From contig JAISCA010000066.1 in NCBI GenBank assembly GCA_031265875.1, forward strand, positions 82,391 to 146,390: 64,000 nt of DNA, given 5' to 3'. Source of the stretch: Propionibacteriaceae bacterium. GTDB lineage: Bacteria; Actinomycetota; Actinomycetes; Propionibacteriales; Propionibacteriaceae. A program made the translations under genes and the position numbers. The notes under the pieces were generated by a model, which was not told where the DNA came from, searched no databases, and saw only the letters and a list, made by a program, of their open reading frames with translations. Each line of letters opens with the position of its first letter. Positions within the stretch are counted from its first letter, which is position 1. Of this stretch, positions 1 through 8,282 are shown in pieces.

Positions 1-159
1 GGAGCCGGTCAGGGGGGCGAGCATGCCGATGCGGATCGGGCCTTCGTCGTTCGGGCCGTTCTGATCTCCGCCGACGCCGCCGCTGCAGGCGGTCAGGGCC
101 AGAGTGGACAGGATGGCGGTGGCTAAAACGAGGCGCTGGACCAGTGAGTTTTTTGTCAT
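1..159 (-). CDS. ABC transporter substrate-binding lipoprotein (N-terminal part only)
   Basis: Only the first 53 codons lie in the window; the gene runs off the left edge. The start has a GGAG ribosome site nine bases upstream. The N-terminus is a lipoprotein signal: basic start, hydrophobic stretch, then lipobox LTAC followed by a Gly/Asp-rich linker. The mature part opens with IRIGMLAPLTGS, the usual first strand of the branched-chain amino acid (LivJ-like) type of periplasmic binding protein. It should be lipid-anchored and deliver a solute to an ABC permease. The ligand cannot be told from this fragment; urea or short-chain amide binders start in the same way. Confidence 0.75.
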   Translation of the reverse strand, partial: MTKNSLVQRLVLATAILSTLALTACSGGVGGDQNGPNDEGPIRIGMLAPLTGS

Positions 160-268
160 GTCGTTCGCTCCAACTCGATCATGGTGCGGATGCACCGAAT
201 GCAAACTGGCGTGATTGTGACGCACACTAGGGCGCGAATGTGTCCAGCATGTTTCAGTCGTCTAAAAG

Positions 269-318
269 CCCGAAAAAGTGTCCTCCCTCCGCTTAGCTCC
301 GCTCTGGTACTTTTCGGG
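269..318 (-). terminator. Probable intrinsic terminator; rest of gap 160-459
   Basis: Read on the minus strand, arms CCCGAAAAGT and ACTTTTTCGGG enclose a loop of about 29 bases and are followed by CTTTTAG, which fits the end of the transcript from the META-domain gene. The same gap holds a small GGTGC/GCACC dyad at 183-196 and two ACTAGT hexamers three bases apart at 364-378. I see no gene in 160-459. Confidence 0.45.
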
Positions 319-459
319 GACCCCGAGAAACCGAAACTCGGCTAATCTATCGAAGTTTCAAAAACTAGTGAAACTAGTGGGCGATGGGTCGGACGGGGAC
401 CGATGGCAGGCCCGACGCCGCCCGCCAGACGCTCCAGCGGGGCGGCCTCAGGAGACTGA

Positions 460-900
460 TCAACTCGACATCAGCTGGAAGTCGAGTTCAGTGGCGTCGG
501 AGCCGGTCAGGGTCAATCGGTCACCGGAACGCTGATAGCTCACCACCGTCAGCAGCGACCTCAGATAGGTCGACTCGGCCCGCAGCACTGAGTCGGGGCC
601 GCCCATCAGGGTGGAGATGGCGGGACCGAATTCGACGTCGCCCTTGGAACCGACCCAGACCCGGCCGCGGAAGTTATTGATGCCGGAGGAGCCGGAGTAA
701 TACGGCTCGTCGCCTTGGTCATCGAAGGTCAGGGTCAGCTGGGCGGTGGTGGGCAAGGCGGTGTCGAGCGTCCAGGCGACTAGCTGCCAAGTGGTGCCGG
801 TGAGATCGTCACGGTCCGATGCGAGCGAGCGGTTGAACCAGAGCAAGCCGGCCAGCAGCGCGGCGGCCAAAGCGCCGGCGACGACGGCCAACCAAGCCAT
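460..900 (-). CDS. META-domain (HslJ-like) membrane-anchored protein
   Basis: About 146 residues from the ATG at 900. One N-terminal hydrophobic segment (about residues 1-20) should anchor it, leaving the rest outside the membrane. The outer domain matches the META/HslJ fold (DUF306): the opening LTGTTWQLVAW, a central GINNFRGRV strand and a closing DRLTLTGSDATELDF. HslJ-type domains are linked to envelope stress and novobiocin tolerance in enterics, but no biochemical activity is settled. The open frame continues upstream to 1089 but that extension covers a separate small ORF, so I prefer the internal start. It sits 17 bases after that small ORF and is probably co-transcribed with it. Confidence 0.6.
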   Translation of the reverse strand: MAWLAVVAGALAAALLAGLLWFNRSLASDRDDLTGTTWQLVAWTLDTALPTTAQLTLTFDDQGDEPYYSGSSGINNFRGRVWVGSKGDVEFGPAISTLMGGPDSVLRAESTYLRSLLTVVSYQRSGDRLTLTGSDATELDFQLMSS

Positions 901-917
901 GGAGCCCCGGCCGGACC

Positions 918-1025
918 TCACAGAGCCACCTTGGTCAAAACCATCAGGAAGGCCAGGCCGAAGGCGCCGGCCGCCCCGAAGGCGGCCGAGGCCAAGTGGG
1001 CCAGGCGGGCGGCTGGTCGATTCAT
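918..1025 (-). CDS. Small 35-residue single-span membrane protein
   Basis: This short ORF has a strong ribosome site, AAGGAG, six bases before its ATG. The product starts with MNRPAARLAH and then has one long Ala/Gly/Leu/Phe-rich helix ending in LTKVAL, so a single membrane span is likely. It is directly upstream of the META-domain gene and on the same strand, suggesting a two-gene unit. I do not recognise a family. The good ribosome site and hydrophobic pattern argue it is real, though at this length chance cannot be excluded. Confidence 0.45.
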   Translation of the reverse strand: MNRPAARLAHLASAAFGAAGAFGLAFLMVLTKVAL

Positions 1026-1143
1026 GCCAACTCCTTGTTCCGAGACTGTCAGCGGACCAGCCGGCGGGCCGAATCCGCAGCCGCGTCACCCAGCGGGGGA
1101 GACGCCCCTAGTCGGCCGACCGACGAGACGCTGAGACAGAGTC

Positions 1144-1149
1144 TACAAT
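1144..1149 (+). promoter_or_regulatory. -10 element for leaderless metX transcript
   Basis: TACAAT lies seven bases before the GTG start at 1157, which would place transcription initiation at or within a base of the start codon. No Shine-Dalgarno sequence is visible, so metX is probably translated from a leaderless message, common in actinobacteria. I saw no SAM riboswitch in the short upstream gap. Confidence 0.5.
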
Positions 1150-1156
1150 CAGGCCC

Positions 1157-2305
1157 GTGACCAGACCCCTAACGACTGCGGCCGGCCTTGGCCTGGTCGA
1201 GTCCCAGCAGGTGACTCTGTTCACCCCCGACCGCCCTCTGAACCTGACCCGGGGCGGTCGACTCGACCTGGTCGAGGTGCGTTACGAGACCTATGGCCAG
1301 CTCTCTCCCCGCCGTGACAACGCCGTCTTCATCTGTCACGCTTTGACCGGCGACGCCCACGCCGCCGGTTTCCAAGCCGGAGCGGACAAGCCGGGCTGGT
1401 GGGACAATCTGATCGGCCCGGGCCGCCCCCTCGACACCGACCGTTTCTTCGTCGTCTGCCCGAACATCCTGGGCGGTTGTCAGGGCACGACCGGTCCGGG
1501 CAGCCTGAACCCGGCCACCGGCCAGGCCTACGGCTTGGATTTCCCCATCCTCGACATGGCCGACTTCGTCAGCGTCCATCGTCGTCTGTGCGAGCACCTG
1601 GGCCTATCTCGGCTCTTGGCCGTGATCGGTGGCTCCTTGGGTGGGATGCAGGCGCTGCAATGGGCCTTGAGCCACCCGTCGGACCTGGCCAACGCCTGTG
1701 TCATCGCCGCCTCCAGCCGACTGTCGGCCCAGAACATCGCCTTCTCGGCCGTGGCCCGGGAGGCCATCATGCGCGACCCCGGCTTCCACCAGGGCCAGTA
1801 CAACCAGTTCGGCGACTCACCCGATCTGGGTCTGTCGATCGCCCGCATGATGGCCCACATCACTTATCTGTCGGAGGAAGCTCTGGCCCTCAAATTCGAC
1901 CGCGAACCGGAGCGCGACGGCCTCAACCATGGCTTCGGGGTCGATTTCGCGGTCGAGAGCTATCTACATCACCAAGGCGAAGTCTTCCTGGACCGTTTCG
2001 ACGCTTTGAGTTATCTCTATCTGAGCCGGGTGATGGACTATTTCGATCCTTTCGCTTCGCCTCAGGCCACCGCCGCCATCGCGGCCGCCCGGCCCAATCT
2101 GCTGGTCTGCTCTTTCACCAGCGATTGGCGTTTCGGGCCCCAGCACTCGCGCCGGGTGGTCTCCCATTTGGAGCGGGCCGGTGTGCCGGTGACCTACCGT
2201 GAACTGGCCTCGGATTTCGGCCATGACTCCTTCCTGCTGCCGATCCCGCGCTACCACGACACGCTGCGCGCCTTCTTAGACCGAGCCTGGGAGGTGGGGT
2301 CATGA
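1157..2305 (+). CDS. metX: Homoserine O-acetyltransferase
   Basis: 382 residues, the usual size for MetX. It is an alpha/beta-hydrolase fold acyltransferase that transfers acetyl from acetyl-CoA to homoserine, the first committed step of methionine synthesis. Diagnostic stretches are CHALTGDAHA near residue 63, PNILGGCQGTTGPGS, the nucleophile elbow GGSLGGMQ (Ser about 159), and the acid and base in FTSDW and FGHDSF near the C-terminus. Starts at a GTG just behind a -10 box. The stop overlaps the next gene (metW) by ATGA, so the two are translationally coupled. No metY sulfhydrylase is present here. Confidence 0.93.
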   Translation: MTRPLTTAAGLGLVESQQVTLFTPDRPLNLTRGGRLDLVEVRYETYGQLSPRRDNAVFICHALTGDAHAAGFQAGADKPGWWDNLIGPGRPLDTDRFFVVCPNILGGCQGTTGPGSLNPATGQAYGLDFPILDMADFVSVHRRLCEHLGLSRLLAVIGGSLGGMQALQWALSHPSDLANACVIAASSRLSAQNIAFSAVAREAIMRDPGFHQGQYNQFGDSPDLGLSIARMMAHITYLSEEALALKFDREPERDGLNHGFGVDFAVESYLHHQGEVFLDRFDALSYLYLSRVMDYFDPFASPQATAAIAAARPNLLVCSFTSDWRFGPQHSRRVVSHLERAGVPVTYRELASDFGHDSFLLPIPRYHDTLRAFLDRAWEVGS

Positions 2306-2955
2306 GAGGCGCCGCGTCGAGCCCGCCCTTGCGGCGCGATCTGGCTTTGATCAGTTCGCTGATCCAGCCGGGTTCCCGGGTGCTCGACCTGGGCTGCGGC
2401 GACGGCGCTCTCTTGCGTCATCTGATGGGTCGACGCGGTTGCACCGGCAGCGGGGTCGAGATCGATCCCGAGGCCGTTTTGACCGCCGTGCGGGCGGGTG
2501 TGCCGGTGATCGAGTTGGACATCGATCAGGACCTGGACCGCTTCGGCGACCAGTCCTATGACGCGGTGGTGCTGTCCCGCACTCTGCAAGCCGTCCGCCG
2601 GCCCCGTGAGGTCCTGCTGGAGATGATCCGGATCGCTCCTCGGGTCATCGTCTCGATGCCTAACTTCGCCTACTGGCGCAACCGCCTGCGACTGCTGGCC
2701 GGCCACGCCCCCGTCTCCAAGGACCTGCCCCACAGCTGGTTCGACAGCCCCAACGTCCACTTCGGCTCCCTGGACGACCTGGAGCGTCTGTTCGCCGACC
2801 TCGAGCTGCAGGTCATGCGCTGCCTGCCCCTGGCCGCCTCCGGCCGGCCTTCGCTCTGGCCTAGTCGGACTCGCAATTGGGTGGCCGGGGCGGCCCTCTA
2901 CGAATTGACCGCAGTCCTAGTGTCTCCGCCGGAAGTTCGCGGCGGGGGACAATAG
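2302..2955 (+). CDS. metW: Methionine biosynthesis protein MetW
   Basis: 217-residue class I SAM-methyltransferase fold with motif I VLDLGCGDGALL at about residues 27-38, then GVEIDPEAV and a long IVSMPNFAYWRNRL block typical of MetW. In other bacteria MetW accompanies MetX and is needed for full acetyltransferase activity or feedback behaviour. The four-base overlap with metX and identical strand support a joint role. The enzymatic role of MetW itself is not settled in general; the name rests on sequence pattern plus linkage. Confidence 0.85.
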   Translation: MRGAASSPPLRRDLALISSLIQPGSRVLDLGCGDGALLRHLMGRRGCTGSGVEIDPEAVLTAVRAGVPVIELDIDQDLDRFGDQSYDAVVLSRTLQAVRRPREVLLEMIRIAPRVIVSMPNFAYWRNRLRLLAGHAPVSKDLPHSWFDSPNVHFGSLDDLERLFADLELQVMRCLPLAASGRPSLWPSRTRNWVAGAALYELTAVLVSPPEVRGGGQ

Positions 2956-2959
2956 AGCG

Positions 2960-4606
2960 ATGACCGCTCAGCCGCTCCGGCCGTCCGGGGACGATCTGTT
3001 CGCCCGCTGGAGCCCGCGGCGGGTGAACCGGGTCGCCTTATTGGCGGCGGCGCTCTGCGGGGCCGCCGCCGGGTTGGCTTTCCCACCCATCGATCTGTGG
3101 GCGCTGATGCCACTGGGGCTGATCGGACTGGGTGCGTTGCTGCGCCACCAGCCGGCCCGCCGGGGCTTGGCCCGGGGCCTGGCCTTCGGTTTGGCCTACT
3201 ATCTGGTCCTGATCCGTTGGATGATCGTCATCGGTTGGTGGCCCTACCTCGGTCTGGCCGCCGTGATGGCGCTGTGGCTGGGGCTGCTGGGGGCGGTCAC
3301 GGCGGTGGCCTCGCGTTGGCCGGGTTGGCCCTGTTACGCCGCCGCTTGTTGGGTGGCGGTGGAATGGGTGGCCAGCCGGGTCCCCTTGGGCGGCTTCCCC
3401 TGGGGCCGGTTGGCCTACGCCGGGGCCGGCAGTCCGATCGAAGGGCTCTATCCGCTGGTCTCAGTCTCCGGAGTGTCCTTCTTGATCGTGCTCTCCAGCT
3501 TCTCTCTGGCCGCCGGCTTGGCCTGGGCCCGGCGATCGCGCTGGGCCCCGCTGACGGCCAGCTTGGTCGGTCTGGGTCTGATCGGACTGGGCTCTTGGGC
3601 CGGCCAGAGCTATCAGCCCTGTCCCGAGCAAGGGACGGTCAGCGTCGGACTGATCCAGGGCAATGTGCCTTCGACCGGCCTGGGGGCGCTCGGGCCGGGG
3701 CGTACCACGACGCACAACTCCCTGGCCGAGACCATCGTCTTGGCCGCCCGCGCTCAGACCGGCCAATTGGACCAGCCGGATTTCGTGGTCTGGCCGGAGA
3801 GTTCGACCGACATGGACCCCGAGCGCGACCAGAGCACCGGCCAGTTGGTCGAGTGGGCCCGGCGCCTGGTCGACCGGCCCTTGTTGATCGGCACCTTGAC
3901 CATGGGACCGGAGTCGGGTCAGCGTCGCACCAGTTCGGTCTGGTGGGAGAGCTCAGACCAGACCGGCGATCGGTACCACAAGAAGAACATCGTCCCCTTC
4001 GGCGAGTGGATCCCGGCCCGCTCCTTCTTCCTGCCTTTGATCCCGGAGCTGGAGTTGATCGGGGCCCAGACCGTGGCCGGGTCCGGTCCCGGGGTGGTCT
4101 GGGGCCAGACGGCGGACGGACAGCCGCTGCCGATCGGGGTGCTGATCTGCTTCGAGGTCGGCTACGACGACAGCGCCGACCAGATGTTGCGGGGCTCCAG
4201 CGACCGTCCCGGCGGCCAGGTGATAGTGGTCCAGACCAATAACTCGGCTCTGACCGGCACTGGTCAGATGGCTCAGCAGGACGCCATCACCCGCATCCGG
4301 GCCATGGAGGCGAGGCGTGAGATCGCGGTGGCCACCACCAACTCTCTGGCTGGTTTCATCGGAGCCGACGGCCGGCTGCTCTGGCAGGCCGAATTGGAGC
4401 GCTCGGCCGCCACCACCGTCCAGATGCCGAGGCGACAGGGCTTGACCGTGGCGGTGGCCCATCGCCACTCGATCGAACTGGGTCTGGTCTTAGGCCCGGT
4501 CGCAGTCTGGCTGGCGCTGGCGGGCGGCCGGTTGGTCCGCCGGCGGTCGCGCCACTCGGCGGCCCTGAGTCGTCGTCTAGGACCCGTCGGCGGTGACAGA
4601 ATGTGA
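2960..4606 (+). CDS. lnt: Apolipoprotein N-acyltransferase
   Basis: 548 residues. An N-terminal block of about six hydrophobic spans is followed by an extracytoplasmic nitrilase domain with the Glu-Lys-Cys triad: WPESSTD (about 278), HKKNIVPFGEW (about 340) and LICFEVGYD (about 396). A final hydrophobic segment closes the protein. It adds the third acyl chain to the N-terminal cysteine of lipoproteins in the membrane. The next gene is the polyprenol-phosphate mannosyltransferase, the same pairing (sometimes a fusion) seen in mycobacteria and other actinobacteria. Several predicted lipoproteins in this window are potential substrates. Confidence 0.92.
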   Translation: MTAQPLRPSGDDLFARWSPRRVNRVALLAAALCGAAAGLAFPPIDLWALMPLGLIGLGALLRHQPARRGLARGLAFGLAYYLVLIRWMIVIGWWPYLGLAAVMALWLGLLGAVTAVASRWPGWPCYAAACWVAVEWVASRVPLGGFPWGRLAYAGAGSPIEGLYPLVSVSGVSFLIVLSSFSLAAGLAWARRSRWAPLTASLVGLGLIGLGSWAGQSYQPCPEQGTVSVGLIQGNVPSTGLGALGPGRTTTHNSLAETIVLAARAQTGQLDQPDFVVWPESSTDMDPERDQSTGQLVEWARRLVDRPLLIGTLTMGPESGQRRTSSVWWESSDQTGDRYHKKNIVPFGEWIPARSFFLPLIPELELIGAQTVAGSGPGVVWGQTADGQPLPIGVLICFEVGYDDSADQMLRGSSDRPGGQVIVVQTNNSALTGTGQMAQQDAITRIRAMEARREIAVATTNSLAGFIGADGRLLWQAELERSAATTVQMPRRQGLTVAVAHRHSIELGLVLGPVAVWLALAGGRLVRRRSRHSAALSRRLGPVGGDRM

Positions 4607-4651
4607 TGCAGTCCCAGACCGCCTGGGCTGGACTGAGGGAGGAAGCGACTA

Positions 4652-5401
4652 ATGACAGATCAGGGCGGGGAACGGATTCTCGTCATCATCCCGACTTACA
4701 ACGAGAGCGACAACATCGAGCCGATCGTGACCCGTCTGCGCCGGGCCGTGCCAGGCGCAGACGTCCTGGTGGTGGACGACAACTCGCCCGACGGCACCGG
4801 GGAGCTGGCCGACCGGTTGGCTGACGCCGACCGCCAAGTCAAGGTCATGCACCGCCAGGGCAAAGAGGGTCTGGGGGCGGCCTATCTGGCCGGTTTCCGC
4901 TGGGGACTGGACCAGGGCTACGACGTCCTGGTCGAACACGACGCCGACGGCTCGCACCAACCAGAGCAATTGCCCCGCTTGCTGGAGGCGCTGGAGCGGG
5001 CCGACATGGTCAAAGGCTCACGTTACGTGGCCGGCGGCTCGGTGGTGAACTGGCCCAAGTCGCGCGAACTGCTGTCACGCGGCGGCAGTTGGTGGACCCG
5101 GCTCATGATCGGATTGCCGTTGCGCGATATCACCGGCGGCTTCAACGCCTTCAAAGCCGACACTCTGCGCGCCGTTCTGGATGACATCTCCTCGGTCGGC
5201 TACAACCTGCAAGTCGACCTCACCTGGCAGGTCGTCCAGCACGGCTTCAAGGTGGTGGAAGTGCCGATCGATTTCATCGAACGTGAGCGCGGGCAGTCCA
5301 AGATGAGCGGTCGGATCGTGCTCGAGGCCCTCCTCCGCACCACCGCTTGGGGGGTGCGCCACCGCTTGGGGCAGGTGGCGGCTCTGTTCAAGTCAGCCTG
5401 A
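4652..5401 (+). CDS. ppm1: Polyprenol-monophosphomannose synthase (GT2)
   Basis: 249 residues, a GT2 glycosyltransferase transferring mannose from GDP-mannose to polyprenyl phosphate on the cytoplasmic face. Seen are the N-terminal IPTYNESDNIE, VVDDNSPDGTGELAD and the metal-binding EHDADGSH near residue 95, then GGFNAFKAD. The C-terminus ends without membrane spans, as in the soluble Ppm1 domain that relies on Lnt as partner. Good ribosome site (GAGGAAG) before the ATG. It follows lnt by 45 bases, and rbpA lies convergent just downstream, which is also the mycobacterial neighbourhood. Confidence 0.92.
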   Translation: MTDQGGERILVIIPTYNESDNIEPIVTRLRRAVPGADVLVVDDNSPDGTGELADRLADADRQVKVMHRQGKEGLGAAYLAGFRWGLDQGYDVLVEHDADGSHQPEQLPRLLEALERADMVKGSRYVAGGSVVNWPKSRELLSRGGSWWTRLMIGLPLRDITGGFNAFKADTLRAVLDDISSVGYNLQVDLTWQVVQHGFKVVEVPIDFIERERGQSKMSGRIVLEALLRTTAWGVRHRLGQVAALFKSA

Positions 5402-5469
5402 GGCTGAAGACGGGACTGGCCTGGCCCAAGCGTCGGCGGGCTGGACGGACGCGGCCGCGCTGGACTGGC

Positions 5470-5793
5470 TCAGAGCTCTTGACGCAACTCAGCCAAGCGC
5501 TGGGACAACAATTGCTCCAGCTCTTCCAGGCTGCGCCGCTGCAACAGGCGGTCCCAGTGGGTCAAAGCGGTGTCGACCGGCGGGGGCGGCGGCGGAGTGC
5601 CATCGGCGCGGGTGGCGACGCGTCCGCAGCGGGCGCAATCCCAGGTCGTCGGCAGTTCGGCCTGGCAGCTGAAGACCAGGTCGAAGTGGTGGCCCTGAGG
5701 GCAGATGAAACCGACTTCGACGCGGGACGGACCGGCCTCTGGCGCCGGTTCCAGGGTCCCGGTGGTGGCGGTTCGGGTCGGTCGGTCGGTCAT
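5470..5793 (-). CDS. rbpA: RNA polymerase-binding protein RbpA
   Basis: 107 residues. The C-terminal sigma-interaction helix THWDRLLQRRSLEELEQLL is nearly a signature of RbpA, and the central part keeps the compact beta fold with FICPQGHHFDLVF and WDCARCG. RbpA binds RNA polymerase with group 1 sigma factors and stabilises the open complex in actinobacteria. It faces the ppm1 gene across a short convergent gap. The four cysteines (one in FICP, one in FSCQ and a CARC pair) could hold zinc, as in Streptomyces RbpA. A Pro-run separates core and helix. Confidence 0.92.
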   Translation of the reverse strand: MTDRPTRTATTGTLEPAPEAGPSRVEVGFICPQGHHFDLVFSCQAELPTTWDCARCGRVATRADGTPPPPPPVDTALTHWDRLLQRRSLEELEQLLSQRLAELRQEL

Positions 5794-5874
5794 GGTGCGC
5801 TGTCTCCTTCAGATTGGGCACACAGCACAACACCGATCTAGGTGCGATCATTCCCGTTGTCAGACAGATTGTGA

Positions 5875-7272
5875 TCAGAGGGCCGGAGCGAAAGCGCCGC
5901 TGGGCGGGTCCGACTCGATGGCGGCCTGATCGGCCGCCGGGCGCACCGGCGCCATCACGATCAGGCCGGCCGCCAGCACCGCCACGATGCCGAGGATGCC
6001 CCAGTGCTGGGCCGTGCCGTCTGCCTGCACCACCGTGCCGATCGTGATCATGAGTCCGAAGGCGGCCGGGGAGAGGAAGGAGACGACCCGGCCGGTGGTG
6101 GCGTAGAGGCCGAAGATCTCGCCGTTGTGGCCCTCCGGCACCAAGCGGGCCAAGAAACTGCGCGAGGCCGACTGGGCCGGGCCGACGCAAGCGCTCATCA
6201 GCATGCCGAAGATCCAAAAGACGATCTGGCCGCGGTCGTAGAAGAAGAAGATCATGCAGCCGGATAAGACCAAGATGATCAGCGAGCCCATGATGACGGC
6301 TTTGGGGCCTATCCAGTCGTCCAACAGACCGACGGTCATGGTGGCCAGGCCGGCCACGATGTTGGCGGCGGCGCCGAAGATGACCACTTCGGCGGCGCTG
6401 AAGCCGAAAGTGCCGGCCGCGATGACGGCTCCGAAAGCGAAGACGCCGGCCAAACCGTCCCGGAAGAGGGCCGAGGCGAGCAGGAAGTAGGCCGTCTGGC
6501 GCTGTTGGCGCCAGAGCCGGCCGATGGTGCGGAAAAGGGCGGCGTAGGCCTGGGCCACGGTCGTCTTAGGGGCCACGGCTTTGGGTCGAGGGGGCGGGTC
6601 GCGTAGGACCAGGAAGGTCGGGATGGTGAAGACCAGAGTCCAAAGCCCGCAGACCAACATGGCGATACGGATGCCGATGGAGTCGGTGTTGGGGATACCG
6701 AAGATGAGGGTCTCGGGCTGGACCAGCAGGAAGTAGATGGCGATCAAGACCAGGATGCCGCCCAGATAGCCCATGCCCCAGCCGAAGCCGGAGACCTTGC
6801 CCACATTGGACGCCACCGCCACCCGGTTGAGCAGGGAGTTGTAGTTGACGCCGGCGATCTCGGACACGATCGAACCTAGACCGAGCAAACCGAGGCCGAG
6901 CCAGAGCAGGCGCTGCTGGGGGGCGACGAAGAAGAGGGCGGCCGACAGCAGAGCCAGCAGCCAGGTCAGCCAGCGCAGGTGGCGCACGGCCCGCCCGCTG
7001 CGGTCGGCGTTCTGGCCCAGCACGGGAGCGACGCAGGCGATGATGAGGCCGGCCACGGTGGTCGAGACGGACAGCGCCTTGGAAGTCGAGTCGGTGTCGC
7101 CGAAGGAGGCGCTGGTGATGTAGACGGCGAAGACGAAGGTCGTGATGACGGTGTTGAAGGGCTGAGCCCCCCAGTCCCACATGGCCCAGGCCAGGACGCC
7201 GCGCTTGCCCAGGCCGGTCGAGGCGGCCAAGGCGCGGCCCGACGAGGCGGGTTTAGGCGAGCTGTCAGTCAT
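5875..7272 (-). CDS. UMF1-type major facilitator transporter
   Basis: About 465 residues with twelve hydrophobic spans. The opening WAMWDWGAQPFNTVITTFVF and paired MFS halves with a central loop match the UMF1 family (MFS_22), related to autophagy protein Atg22, proposed to export amino acids or sugars. I place the start at the ATG at 7272, whose first bases overlap the stop of the upstream glycerophosphodiesterase gene in an ATGA arrangement, rather than four codons further up. Co-translation with that gene suggests a linked function, perhaps movement of a lipid head group or a breakdown product. Substrate unknown. Confidence 0.85.
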   Translation of the reverse strand: MTDSSPKPASSGRALAASTGLGKRGVLAWAMWDWGAQPFNTVITTFVFAVYITSASFGDTDSTSKALSVSTTVAGLIIACVAPVLGQNADRSGRAVRHLRWLTWLLALLSAALFFVAPQQRLLWLGLGLLGLGSIVSEIAGVNYNSLLNRVAVASNVGKVSGFGWGMGYLGGILVLIAIYFLLVQPETLIFGIPNTDSIGIRIAMLVCGLWTLVFTIPTFLVLRDPPPRPKAVAPKTTVAQAYAALFRTIGRLWRQQRQTAYFLLASALFRDGLAGVFAFGAVIAAGTFGFSAAEVVIFGAAANIVAGLATMTVGLLDDWIGPKAVIMGSLIILVLSGCMIFFFYDRGQIVFWIFGMLMSACVGPAQSASRSFLARLVPEGHNGEIFGLYATTGRVVSFLSPAAFGLMITIGTVVQADGTAQHWGILGIVAVLAAGLIVMAPVRPAADQAAIESDPPSGAFAPAL

Positions 7273-8051
7273 GGTCTCTCCCACATGCCACGGCGCTCAA
7301 GCACCTGTTTGAGAAGGTCGGGCCGGTCGGTCACGATGCCGTCGGCGCCAGCGTCGATCAACTGATCCATGGTGGCCGGATCGTCTATCGTCCAGACGTG
7401 GACGCGCTGACCGGCTCGGTGGGCCTGGCGCAGCAGCCGGGCGCTGAAGACCGGCAGCCGGAAGCCTCCCAGGGGCAGGGCCAGGGGCACCTGCAGAGCC
7501 GAGCAGGACCCGGCCCAGCCAGCCGGCCAACCGGGTCCGAAGGCCGTCCAAGCCACCCCCAAGCTGGCCGCGCCGGTCGTGGCCAAACCGGCGGCGAGAC
7601 GGCGGAAACGACTGAGCCTAACGGGTGAGAAAGAGGTCACCAAGACCCGCCGGCCGGCCTGGTGCCGGGCCAGCGACCGGATCACAGGCTCGACCACCTG
7701 GTCGGACTTGAGATCGATGTTGAAACGGGTGCGAGGGAACTCCTCCAAGGCGTCGTCCAGGCTGGCGATCGGCTGGCCGGAGATCTTGAGCCCACTCAAT
7801 TCGGCCCAACTGCGCTGCTGGACCGGCCCCGGCTGGCCGGTCAACCGGCCCAGGTCGGCGTCGTGGAAGATCACCGCTTTGGCGTCCCGGCTGGCTCTGA
7901 CGTCGGTCTCGATGTATTGGTAACCCAGATCGACGGCTTGGCGGAAGGCGGCCAGGGTGTTCTCCTGGCCCAGATTGGGCTCGTAGGCGGCCCCACCGCG
8001 ATGAGCCATGGCGGCGAAAGGCTGATCGAGGAAGCTGGAAGAAGTGCTCAT
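7269..8051 (-). CDS. Glycerophosphodiester phosphodiesterase
   Basis: 260 residues. TIM-barrel GDPD fold with AHRGGAAYEPNLGQENTLAAF near residue 16 (catalytic HR and E-N), IETDVRAS, and HDADLGRLTG carrying the second catalytic His and a metal ligand; RFNIDLKS and the closing WTIDDP and GADGIVTDRPDLL are also family marks. It hydrolyses deacylated phospholipids to glycerol-3-phosphate plus an alcohol. No signal peptide, so cytoplasmic. The open frame continues to 8720 but family similarity starts only after the ATG at 8051. Overlaps the transporter gene by four bases. Confidence 0.9.
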   Translation of the reverse strand: MSTSSSFLDQPFAAMAHRGGAAYEPNLGQENTLAAFRQAVDLGYQYIETDVRASRDAKAVIFHDADLGRLTGQPGPVQQRSWAELSGLKISGQPIASLDDALEEFPRTRFNIDLKSDQVVEPVIRSLARHQAGRRVLVTSFSPVRLSRFRRLAAGLATTGAASLGVAWTAFGPGWPAGWAGSCSALQVPLALPLGGFRLPVFSARLLRQAHRAGQRVHVWTIDDPATMDQLIDAGADGIVTDRPDLLKQVLERRGMWERP

Positions 8052-8227
8052 GGCTCGATTCCGCGGGCGCTCGATGCCAGGGCCGCCAGCCGACGTGGCC
8101 GTCGGCTCGCCCGCACCGATCTGGATCGACGCCGCCCGGTCAGGTGGCGCCACGGTCACCGTAATGCAAGTTCGCCGACCCTGTAAATCCCTGGTCCGGC
8201 GGGGTGGCCGGGCGGGTCTGAGGCCGA

Positions 8228-8269
8228 TACGAGCGTGAACGTTCGACGTTCGCCTCAATCGTGATCTAT
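8228..8269 (-). repeat. Copy C of dispersed 78-base repeat (partial)
   Basis: Read on the minus strand this begins ATAGATCACGATTGAGGCGA and continues through an ACG/TCG-rich section, matching about 36 bases of the element at 37168-37244 and more loosely 10801-10880. It lies directly upstream of pdxY, with its ATAG end nearest the gene. Confidence 0.6.
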
Positions 8270-8282
8270 TACAGTGGTCGGC

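Noticed and set aside
1026..1156. SAM riboswitch before metX
   Set aside because: The gap is short, the -10 box is seven bases from the start codon, and no kink-turn or other SAM-aptamer pattern was seen.
8228..8260. LexA (SOS) box in GAACGTTCGACGTTC
   Set aside because: Half-site spacing does not match GAAC-N4-GTTC, and the sequence is explained by the dispersed repeat.
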